Part shown: positions 56,515 to 63,085 of the stretch, one piece after another | How the letters are laid out: each line of letters starts with the position of its first letter | Position numbering within the stretch: the stretch's first letter is position 1 | Assembly: GCF_030519475.1 (NCBI RefSeq) | Contig: NZ_JAUMKD010000009.1 | Coordinates: 186,001-250,000 of the forward strand | DNA length: 64,000 nucleotides | Source: Micromonospora sp. C28SCA-DRY-2 | Lineage (GTDB): Bacteria > Actinomycetota > Actinomycetes > Mycobacteriales > Micromonosporaceae | Direction: 5' to 3' | The notes under the pieces: model-generated | What the model was told of the DNA's origin: nothing | The model's database searches: none | The model's input: only the letters and a program-made list of their open reading frames with translations | Made by a program: the position numbers and the translations under genes

Positions 56515-56762
56515 GCCGCCGGTTCCGGGACCACCTGCCCACCCGGCCGACCTGGCGCTGCCAGGCGTGCGGGATCGCCTGGCCGTGTTCGGCGGCCAAG
56601 CTGCGGCTGCTCGCCGAGTACCGGACGGACCGGGCGGCCCTGCTGGTCTACCTGGCCACGCTCCAGGCCGAGGCGGCCCTGGAGCTCACCGGACTGGACC
56701 AGGCCACGCCACCGGTCGTGCTGGCCGAGCGCTTCACCAACTGGGCGCGCCCACGCGGATGA
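56511..56762 (+). CDS. Small Cys-containing protein, function unknown (trio, third)
   Basis: The 83-residue product has CQACGIAWPC near residues 17-26, three Cys in a possible metal-binding or redox arrangement, followed by a helical region (AKLRLLAEYRTDRAALLVYLATLQAEAALEL). Similar proteins are carried in Micromonosporaceae under misleading flavin-reductase labels; nothing here supports that function. The GTG overlaps the preceding stop, so the trio is translationally coupled. Confidence 0.65.
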   Translation: MSRRFRDHLPTRPTWRCQACGIAWPCSAAKLRLLAEYRTDRAALLVYLATLQAEAALELTGLDQATPPVVLAERFTNWARPRG

Positions 56763-57156
56763 CCGTTGTCAGTCCGGGACGCGCCGACGCGAGCGGGGCC
56801 GGCACGCCGGGCGAGGTGACTGCCGCGCTCCGGCCCCCTGCTGACAGCCGCCCCGGCCGGCCGGGTGCCGCCGCGCACCGGTCACAGCGGCCCGCGTATC
56901 CGGTCACCACCGGCCCGCGTACGTCGCGGTACCTCGACCGGGTGAGTCGCCCGTCGTGCCGCCTCCCGGCCGGTGCCGGCGCCGGGAGAATCGGCGGGTC
57001 CAGGGCCAGGGTGGACGCGGCCCCGACAGGTGAGGAGATCGGGTTGAGCTCATCCGCCAGCCGGTGTCCCGTCGCCGAGCAGCCTCCCGGCCGGCTGCCG
57101 GCGGCGCTGACCGGATTCCTCGCGGTGCCCCGCGTCGAGCGGGCCGGCGGTTGACG
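56763..57156. other. Intergenic region without a supported gene
   Basis: These 394 bases show open frames only as GC-rich shadows, with no ribosome binding site and no recognisable protein. The promoter of the thioredoxin-fold gene should lie at the right end. A short direct repeat, CGGCCCGCGTA, stands near 56888 and 56911. Confidence 0.5.
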
Positions 57157-58038
57157 ATGCCGATCCCCGCGTTCCAGGTCCAGCGGTGGGTGAACTCGCC
57201 ACCACTGACTCCCGAGGCGCTGCGCGGCCGGGTGGTGCTGATCGACGTCTGGGAGTACACCTGCGTCAACTGGATCCGCACCTCCCCGTACGTCCGGGCC
57301 TGGCACCGCGACTACGGGCCGGTCGGCCTGACCGTCATCGGCCTGCACGCCCCGGAGTTCGAGTTCGGCCGGCACGCCGAGAACATCGACCAGGGCATCC
57401 GCGACCACGGCCTGACCCACCCGGTCGCGCTGGACAACGACTTCCGGGTCTGGGCGGGCCTGGGCAACATCGCCTGGCCGGCGCGGTACCTCTTCGACGC
57501 GGACGGGAATCTCGCCGACCGGTGGATCGGGGAGGGTGACTACGACCGCACCGAGGCGGAGATCCGGCGGCTGCTCGCCGCCACGGTGCCGGAGCGCGAC
57601 CTGCCGCCGGTCACCCCGGAGGTGGCGGCCTTCGCCGCGACCACCCCGCCGACGTACGCCAATCTCACCGAGGAGACGTACGTCGGCACCGACCGGCGGG
57701 TCCCGGGCAGCTTCACGCTGACCGGCGACTGGCGGGACAGCGGCGAGTACGTCGAACTCGCCGGCGGCACCGGCGAACTCGGGCTGCCCTTCAACGCCGG
57801 CGAGGTGAACCTGGTCGTCGACCCCGGACCCGGCCGGCCGGTCCCGGTCCGCGTACTGCTCGACGGGGAGCCGATCGGCACCGAACGCGGCGCCGACGTC
57901 GGCCCGGACGCGGTGGCCCACATCGACCGGGCGGCCATGATCCGCCTCGTCGCCGGGGCGCCCCGCGACGACCACCTGTTGACCCTGGTCACCGACCGAC
58001 CCGGCTTCCGCGCGTACGCCTTCACCTTCGGCCCCTGA
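57157..58038 (+). CDS. Thioredoxin-fold DipZ/TlpA-like protein lacking the resolving cysteine
   Basis: The 293-residue protein has an N-terminal thioredoxin-like domain: RGRVVLIDVWEYTCVNWIRTSPYVRAWHRDYGPVGLTVIGLHAPEFEFGRHAENI, followed by a C-terminal beta-rich domain (GSFTLTGDWRDSGEYVELA) as in the soluble part of DipZ. The usual CxxC is CVNW: the second cysteine is Trp. There is no signal peptide and no CcdA-like membrane part, so the protein is probably cytoplasmic. A redox role with one Cys (for example peroxidase-like or isomerase-like) is possible. Confidence 0.82.
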   Translation: MPIPAFQVQRWVNSPPLTPEALRGRVVLIDVWEYTCVNWIRTSPYVRAWHRDYGPVGLTVIGLHAPEFEFGRHAENIDQGIRDHGLTHPVALDNDFRVWAGLGNIAWPARYLFDADGNLADRWIGEGDYDRTEAEIRRLLAATVPERDLPPVTPEVAAFAATTPPTYANLTEETYVGTDRRVPGSFTLTGDWRDSGEYVELAGGTGELGLPFNAGEVNLVVDPGPGRPVPVRVLLDGEPIGTERGADVGPDAVAHIDRAAMIRLVAGAPRDDHLLTLVTDRPGFRAYAFTFGP

Positions 58039-58065
58039 GCGGGGACCGGGCCGGGACCGGTGCCG

Positions 58066-58230
58066 TTACCGGCTGCGCCGGGCGGTCCGCACGCCGAACA
58101 CGACAGCGCCGACGACGAGCGCGACGCCAAGGAGCTGGAGGCCGGGCGAGTCGTCGGCCTCCCCGTACACGACACCGGCGACGCCGAGCGCGACGCCGAG
58201 CAGGGCGACGAGGGCGAGGACGTACTTCAC
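58066..58230 (-). CDS. Small two-helix membrane protein
   Basis: A 54-residue frame from the GTG at 58230 reads KYVLALVALLGVALGVAGVVYG, then EADDSPGLQ, then LLGVALVVGAVVFGVRTARRSR: two hydrophobic helices and a positively charged end. GGAGGGAG lies 6 bases before the start, which supports expression. No family is recognised. Confidence 0.7.
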   Translation of the reverse strand: MKYVLALVALLGVALGVAGVVYGEADDSPGLQLLGVALVVGAVVFGVRTARRSR

Positions 58231-58320
58231 GGGTTCTCCCTCCGGCGGCGAACCCGCCGCCGATCTCGCCGGTGCGCGGGCGCCGTGGTCGATGTGGTCA
58301 GTGCGGTGCCCGGTGGTCGC

Positions 58321-58527
58321 TCATTCGTCGACCCACTCGAGCAGGTCGCCGGGCTGGCAGTCGAGCACCCGGCACATGGCTTCCAGGGTGCTGAACCGGA
58401 CGGCCTTGGCGCGGCCGTTCTTCAGCACCGCGACGTTCGCCGGGGTGAGCCCGACCCGCTCGGCGAACTCGCCGACGCTCATCTTGCGCTTGGCCAGCTC
58501 CACGTCGATGCGGACGACGATGGGCAT
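58321..58527 (-). CDS. Small Cro/CI-type HTH regulator
   Basis: The 68-residue protein is almost wholly a helix-turn-helix domain: DVELAKRKMSVGEFAERVGLTPANVAVLKNG, then STLEAMCRVLDCQPGDLLEW. Similar short regulators (YozG-like) accompany DUF2975 membrane proteins, as here: its ATG overlaps the TGA of the DUF2975 gene by one base (TGATG), so translation is coupled. It probably regulates its own operon. Confidence 0.9.
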   Translation of the reverse strand: MPIVVRIDVELAKRKMSVGEFAERVGLTPANVAVLKNGRAKAVRFSTLEAMCRVLDCQPGDLLEWVDE

Positions 58528-59006
58528 CAGATCACCGCTTCCATGTCGGTGCGCAGCGTGGTGGCCTGGCGCAGCAGCGCCCGCATGACCACCATCAACA
58601 GCCCCAGCACCGCGACGCCGGTCACCATCAGGAACAGCAGCAGCGGCAGCCCGGGGTCGTCCGCGTTGAAGCCGACGTAGAGGAAGACACCGACGAGCAC
58701 CACCCAGGCGGCGGCGACGGCCCACACGATCGCGTCCACCCAGACCAGCGAGGCCGGACTGAAGATGCGGTCGTTCTTGACCATGGTGAGCAGTTGCCAG
58801 GTGGCCACGATCACCACCTGGGCGCAGAGCACCCAGAACACCGCGAGGGCGGTCAGCGGCCACCGCAGGTACGCCTGGTCCGGCGACTCCTCGGCCATGT
58901 GCGCGAACTGCCCGGGCAGCGAGAAGGTCTGCAAGACGACCAGGATCCCGAACAACAACACGAGGAAGACCCGGAGAGGGGCTACCGCCCGATGCTCTGT
59001 GATCAT
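58527..59006 (-). CDS. DUF2975 membrane protein
   Basis: The 159-residue protein has four transmembrane segments (about 12-30, 48-68, 90-112 and 120-145) with the loop MVKNDRIFSPASLVWVDAI, typical of DUF2975. Function unknown; the family is regularly paired with a small HTH regulator, as here. The ATG at 59006 lies 6 bases after a good -10 box, so the mRNA likely begins at the start codon. Confidence 0.88.
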   Translation of the reverse strand: MITEHRAVAPLRVFLVLLFGILVVLQTFSLPGQFAHMAEESPDQAYLRWPLTALAVFWVLCAQVVIVATWQLLTMVKNDRIFSPASLVWVDAIVWAVAAAWVVLVGVFLYVGFNADDPGLPLLLFLMVTGVAVLGLLMVVMRALLRQATTLRTDMEAVI

Positions 59007-59012
59007 GCATCG

Positions 59013-59041
59013 ACTATCACTCGTTACCTATCGATTGTCAA
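59013..59041 (-). promoter_or_regulatory. Promoter of the DUF2975-HTH operon, leaderless
   Basis: On the minus strand TTGACA (59041-59036) and GATAGT (59018-59013) are 17 bases apart; 6 bases later comes the ATG. CCTAT...ATAGG (19 bases, about 59027-59045) overlaps the -35 box and may be the HTH operator. Confidence 0.75.
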
Positions 59042-59162
59042 TAGGTTTCGGGGTTCCCGGTGGAGACGCTGACGCGGTACGCCCGGCTCGTCCCCCGGGG
59101 GTGTCGATCGTCCGGGTGAACCTGGACAATGATCAGGTGCCCGCTCTACCCGTCGGCCCGTC

Positions 59163-59876
59163 ATGAGTATCGGGCTGCTGCTCGCGCTCGTCGGGCTGGC
59201 GCTGGTCGACAGCACCAGCATCGGCACCCTCTTCATCCCGGTGTGGCTGCTGCTCACCCCCGGCCGGGTCGACGCCCGGCGGATCCTGCTCTACCTCGGC
59301 ACGATCGCCGGCTTCTACCTCGCGGTCGGCCTGCTGCTGGTCTGGGGCGGTAGCCGGCTGGCCGACGCGCTCGGCGGCGCGCTGGACAACCGGCCGGTGC
59401 TCTGGGGCCAACTCGTCCTCGGGGTCGGGCTGTTCGCGCTCAGCTTCCGCTACGACGGCAAGCGCAAGCGGCCGGGCGGCGGTGCGGTGCTGCGCTGGCG
59501 GGACCGGGCCACCTCCGGTGACTCCTCCGCGCGCTGGCTGGTCGGGCTGGCCCTGCTCGCCGCGCTGGCCGAGGTGGCGACGATGCTGCCGTACCTGGGC
59601 GCGCTGGGCCTGCTGACCACCTCCGGGCTGGACGCCGCGGCCGTGGTGGCGCTGCTCGCCGGCTACTGCCTGGTGATGGTGCTGCCGGCGACGCTGTTGC
59701 TGGCCGCCCGGGTGGCCTGGCCGGCCGCGATCGAGCCGGTGCTGGCCCGGCTGAACGCGTGGATCGTCCGGTCCGCGGGCAGCGCGATGGGCTGGATCCT
59801 CGGCATCGCCGGGTTCCTGCTGGCCCGCGACGCCGCCGTCCGGCTGGAGCTGTTCGGCCGCTTCGTCGACCTCTGA
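59163..59876 (+). CDS. GAP family (Sap-like) membrane protein
   Basis: The 237-residue protein has six transmembrane segments. The first contains GLALVDSTSIGTLFIPVWLLL, the second RRILLYLGTIAGFYLAVGLLLVWGG, and later LAEVATMLPYLGALGLL, which are typical of the GAP/Sap family. In mycobacteria Sap proteins help export sulfolipids and related lipids. Cargo here is unknown. A basic loop (DGKRKRPGGG) separates the two halves. The start ATG lacks a clear ribosome binding site. Confidence 0.85.
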   Translation: MSIGLLLALVGLALVDSTSIGTLFIPVWLLLTPGRVDARRILLYLGTIAGFYLAVGLLLVWGGSRLADALGGALDNRPVLWGQLVLGVGLFALSFRYDGKRKRPGGGAVLRWRDRATSGDSSARWLVGLALLAALAEVATMLPYLGALGLLTTSGLDAAAVVALLAGYCLVMVLPATLLLAARVAWPAAIEPVLARLNAWIVRSAGSAMGWILGIAGFLLARDAAVRLELFGRFVDL

Positions 59877-59891
59877 CCGGCGCGGCCGCCC

Positions 59892-60746
59892 TCAGACCGA
59901 GATCCGGTGCGGGTGGGCGTAGACGTTCATGGTGCGGCCGCGCAGGAAGCCGACCAGGGTCAGCCCGGCCTCCTCGGCCAGGTCGGCGGCGAGGGTGCTC
60001 GGCGCGGAGACCGCCGCGAGCACCGGCACCCCGGCCATCCACGCCTTCTGGGTCAGCTCGAAGCTCGCCCGCCCGGAGACCAGCAGCACGTGCCCGGTCA
60101 GCGGCAACCGCCGTTCCCGGACGGCCCAGCCGACCACCTTGTCCACCGCGTTGTGCCGGCCCACGTCCTCGCGCAGCACCACCAGCTCACCGGCCGCGGT
60201 GAACAGGCCGGCCGCGTGCAGCCCGCCGGTGTGGTCGAAGCCCTTCTGCGCCGCCCGCAACCGGTCCGGCAGCTCCGCGAGGACCGCCGCCGGCACGCCC
60301 ACCGGGTCGTCCGCCACCGCGAAGACCGACCGGGTCCGCACCGCGTCGATGCTCGCCTTGCCGCACACCCCGCAGGAGCTGGTGGTGTAGAAGTTCCGGG
60401 CCGGGTCCGTGGTCGGCTCCGGCACGCCGGGCGCCAGCACCACGTCCACCACGTTGTACGTGTTGGGCGTCTCCGCGCCGGCGCAGAGCTGCGCGGTGTG
60501 CACGTCGTCCGCCGACCGGATCAGCCCCTCGGTGAGCAGGAATCCGATCGCCAGGTCCAGGTCGTCGCCGGGGGTGCGCATGGTCACCGCCAGCGGCCGC
60601 CGCCGGCCCGGCCCGGCCGGGCCGACCCGGATCTCCAGCGGCTCCTCCACGCTCAGGCTGTCCCGCCGCCGGACGGCCGCGCGCCCGTCGGTCGCCGCGT
60701 CGAGGTCGATCCGGAGCACGCTCCGCCGGTCAGTCGCCCGTCCCAT
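59892..60746 (-). CDS. fdhD: Formate dehydrogenase accessory sulfurtransferase FdhD
   Basis: The 284-residue protein transfers sulfur to the molybdenum cofactor of formate dehydrogenase. The signature is complete: LAIGFLLTEGLI, FYTTSSCGVCGKASID with the two catalytic Cys of CGVC, then HTGGLHAAGLF, REDVGRHNAVDKVVG and SGRASFELTQKAWMAGVPVLAAVSAPS. It faces mobA head to head, a typical pairing. The dehydrogenase itself is not in the window. Confidence 0.95.
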   Translation of the reverse strand: MGRATDRRSVLRIDLDAATDGRAAVRRRDSLSVEEPLEIRVGPAGPGRRRPLAVTMRTPGDDLDLAIGFLLTEGLIRSADDVHTAQLCAGAETPNTYNVVDVVLAPGVPEPTTDPARNFYTTSSCGVCGKASIDAVRTRSVFAVADDPVGVPAAVLAELPDRLRAAQKGFDHTGGLHAAGLFTAAGELVVLREDVGRHNAVDKVVGWAVRERRLPLTGHVLLVSGRASFELTQKAWMAGVPVLAAVSAPSTLAADLAEEAGLTLVGFLRGRTMNVYAHPHRISV

Positions 60747-60785
60747 CCCGCCATCCTGCCCCGCCCGCCGGACGGCCCGCAGGGC

Positions 60786-60791
60786 TACCGT
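60786..60791 (+). promoter_or_regulatory. Possible -10 box for mobA
   Basis: TACCGT ends 6 bases before the GTG at 60798, with no Shine-Dalgarno sequence. Confidence 0.4.
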
Positions 60792-60797
60792 GGCCGG

Positions 60798-61556
60798 GTG
60801 AGGGCGTACGCGGCGGTGGTGCTGGCGGGCGGCGCGGCGCGCCGGATGGGCGGGGTGGACAAACCGGCCCGCCCGGTCGGCGGCCGCCCGATGCGGGACC
60901 GGGTGCTGGCGGCCGTCGCCGACGCCCGTCCGCGCATCCTGGTGGGGCCGGCCGGGCTGGTGCCCGAGGGGGTCCGGGTGACCCGGGAGCAGCCGCCCGG
61001 CGGCGGGCCGGTGGCCGCCACGGCCGCCGGGTTGGCCCTGCTCGAACCGGGCACCCCGGTGGTCGCGCTGCTCGCCGGCGACCTGCCGCTGCTCACCCGG
61101 GAGGCGATCGCCCACCTGCTGCGCCACCTCGACGCCGGGCCCCCGCCGCGCGATCTCGACGCCGAGCCCCCGCCGCGCGATCTCGACGCCGGGCCGGACC
61201 GCCGTGACGCGGCCGGCGGGTCGGCCGGGCACGATCTCCGGCTCGACGAGCCGCCGGTCGGGGCCGGTGCGCCGGGGGCGGCCACCGGGAGTCGGCCCGG
61301 AACCGCGCCGGACGGGGCCTGCTTCGTGGACGACGCCGGGCGGCGGCAGACCCTCTGCGGGGTGTGGCGGGTGCCGCCCCTGCGGGCCGCCGTCGACCGG
61401 CTCGCCGCCGGGCGGGGACTGGCCGGCGCCCCGATCCGCGCCCTGCTGGCCGGGCTGACCGTCCGCGAGGTGCCGTGGCCCGGTGCCGGCCCGCCGCCCT
61501 GGTTCGACTGCGACACTGACTCGGACGTACGCCGGGCGGAGGAGTGGGTGCGATGA
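60798..61556 (+). CDS. mobA: Molybdenum cofactor guanylyltransferase MobA-like
   Basis: The 252-residue protein begins AAVVLAGGAARRMGGVDKP, the nucleotide-binding signature of MobA/GlmU-like transferases; VVALLAGDLPLLTREAI and ACFVDDAGRRQTLCGVWR follow. It attaches GMP to molybdopterin for bis-MGD enzymes such as formate dehydrogenase. An insertion of about 60 residues (about 112-172), rich in Pro/Asp/Arg and built on a 27-base repeat, splits the domain between these motifs. Its stop overlaps the DUF6457 start. Confidence 0.88.
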   Translation: MRAYAAVVLAGGAARRMGGVDKPARPVGGRPMRDRVLAAVADARPRILVGPAGLVPEGVRVTREQPPGGGPVAATAAGLALLEPGTPVVALLAGDLPLLTREAIAHLLRHLDAGPPPRDLDAEPPPRDLDAGPDRRDAAGGSAGHDLRLDEPPVGAGAPGAATGSRPGTAPDGACFVDDAGRRQTLCGVWRVPPLRAAVDRLAAGRGLAGAPIRALLAGLTVREVPWPGAGPPPWFDCDTDSDVRRAEEWVR

Positions 61557-61819
61557 CGGTGATGGACGACTGGGTCACGGCGGCCTGTGCCGAACTCGGC
61601 CTGGACCCGGCCCAGGTGCCGGTGCCAGCCGTGCTCGACCTGGCCAAGGAGGTGGCCCACCAGGTGCTGCGGCCGGGCGCGCCGGTCAGCGCGTACCTGC
61701 TCGGGCTGGCCGTCGGGCGCGGCGCGGACCCGGCGGACGCGGCGGCCCGGCTCGTCGCGTTGGCCGGCGGTTGGCCGGTGGAACTCGGCGCGAACCGCCC
61801 GGGCGACACCCCGGCCTGA
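61553..61819 (+). CDS. DUF6457 small protein
   Basis: The 88-residue protein reads MDDWVTAACAELGLDPAQVPV and VLDLAKEVAHQVLRPGAPVSAYLLGLAVGRG, the DUF6457 signature. The gene regularly follows mobA in actinobacteria; here it overlaps the mobA stop as ATGA, with GGAGGAG upstream. Role unknown, presumably in molybdenum-cofactor maturation. Confidence 0.88.
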   Translation: MTVMDDWVTAACAELGLDPAQVPVPAVLDLAKEVAHQVLRPGAPVSAYLLGLAVGRGADPADAAARLVALAGGWPVELGANRPGDTPA

Positions 61820-61912
61820 CCGGCCGTCCGCCACCGCTGTCCGATCCCGGTCGGGGCTGATTCGGCCCCCTGGCCGCGTGGGTAGGGTGACCCCTGACGG
61901 ACGGAGGCGATC

Positions 61913-63022
61913 ATGACGGCTGACCACCCCTCGGCGCCGGCCGGTGGCTCGCCCGGCGAGACGCCGGCGCACCACGAGTCGATCCTGCTCGACGAGCCGA
62001 GCACGGCCGACCTGCGGGCGAAGGTGACCCAGGCGTGGCAGGAGTTCGCCCGCGCGCTGGCCGACCGGCTGGCCGCGCTGCCGGCCGGAGCGCACCTGGA
62101 GGTGACCCTCGACCCGACCGCCTCCGGCACCGGTGACGCCATCTACTCGGTCAGCGTCGACGCCGGCCCGGAGGGGGTGCTCGCCGCCCGGGCCGTCGGC
62201 AACGCCAGCCTGCCGCAGGGCTACCGCCTGGACCGCAACGCGGTGGCGGACATGATCGCGCTGGGCTGGTCGCCGCCGGGCGTGGTGGAGGGCTCCGGCG
62301 AGTACTTCGGGCTGGACTCCTCGACCGGGGACGCCGCGCGGCTGTCCGCGCTGCTCGCCCGTACCCTCCGCGACGTCTACGGCGCTCCGCACCCGGCCTT
62401 CCTGGTCTACCTGGTGCACGACGCGGAGGGGGAGTCGCTGCCGGTCGAGCCGCTCGGCACCGCGCGCAGCGAGTTCGGCCCGGACCGGGACGTCGAGGCC
62501 GACCTGGACGAGGCGCTGGCGGCCGCGGCCGCCGCGAACCAGTCCGGCGAGGGCGACGTGCTGGCGCTGGCCGAGCGGGTCCGCACGGTGGTCTCCACCA
62601 TGCTGAAGTCGGACTCCGACCGGCTCCAGGTCGACTCGGACGGCGACATCAACATCCGGGCCGGGTCGGCGATGGTCTTCGTCCGGGTGCGCGACAACCC
62701 GCCCCTGGTCGACGTCTTCTCCCCGGTGCTCACCGAGGTCGAGCCGACCGAGCGGCTCTACGTCAAGCTCTCCGAACTGACCAACCGGATGCCGATCGGC
62801 CGGCTGTACTGCGCCGACGACACCGTCTGGGCGTCCATCCCGGTGTTCGGCCGCAACTTCCAGCCGACCCACCTGATGCTCGCCGTGCAGGTCATGACCG
62901 GGCTCGCGGACGAACTGGACGACCGGCTGCACGGCGAGTTCGGCGGCAAGCGCTTCTTCGGCGAGGGCGACAAGCCGGTCCGGCGGGACGAGGGCGAGCA
63001 CCGCACCGGCATGTACCTCTGA
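61913..63022 (+). CDS. YbjN/TY-Chap-like domain protein
   Basis: The 369-residue protein has two parts. The N-terminal half (about 30-185) contains EVTLDPTASGTGDAIYSV and RNAVADMIALGWSPP. The C-terminal half (about 200-350) contains RVRTVVSTMLKSDSDRLQVDSDGDINIRAGSAMVFVRV, PPLVDVFSPVLTEVEPTERLYVKLSELTNRMPIGRLY and MTGLADELDDRLHGEFGGKRFF. This is the YbjN/peptide-binding-chaperone fold. Function unknown. GGAGGCG precedes the ATG. A perfect hairpin follows. Confidence 0.8.
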   Translation: MTADHPSAPAGGSPGETPAHHESILLDEPSTADLRAKVTQAWQEFARALADRLAALPAGAHLEVTLDPTASGTGDAIYSVSVDAGPEGVLAARAVGNASLPQGYRLDRNAVADMIALGWSPPGVVEGSGEYFGLDSSTGDAARLSALLARTLRDVYGAPHPAFLVYLVHDAEGESLPVEPLGTARSEFGPDRDVEADLDEALAAAAAANQSGEGDVLALAERVRTVVSTMLKSDSDRLQVDSDGDINIRAGSAMVFVRVRDNPPLVDVFSPVLTEVEPTERLYVKLSELTNRMPIGRLYCADDTVWASIPVFGRNFQPTHLMLAVQVMTGLADELDDRLHGEFGGKRFFGEGDKPVRRDEGEHRTGMYL

Positions 63023-63032
63023 CCTCCCTGGT

Positions 63033-63071
63033 GGGTGGGGCCCGGAGTCCCCGAGAAACCGGGCCCCACCC
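63033..63071. terminator. Bidirectional terminator hairpin
   Basis: GGGTGGGGCCCGG and CCGGGCCCCACCC form a perfect 13-pair stem with a 13-base loop between the convergent YbjN-like and beta-propeller genes. Confidence 0.85.
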
Positions 63072-63085
63072 GTGGGGAGGGCGGA

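Noticed and set aside
56567..57154. Longer frame overlapping the third small gene and the following spacer
   Set aside because: Out of frame with the coupled trio, Pro/Gly/Arg-rich shadow composition and no ribosome binding site.
61130..61200. Second short-period repeat as a mobile or CRISPR element
   Set aside because: In-frame 27-base coding repeat within mobA, no spacers and no flanking element.
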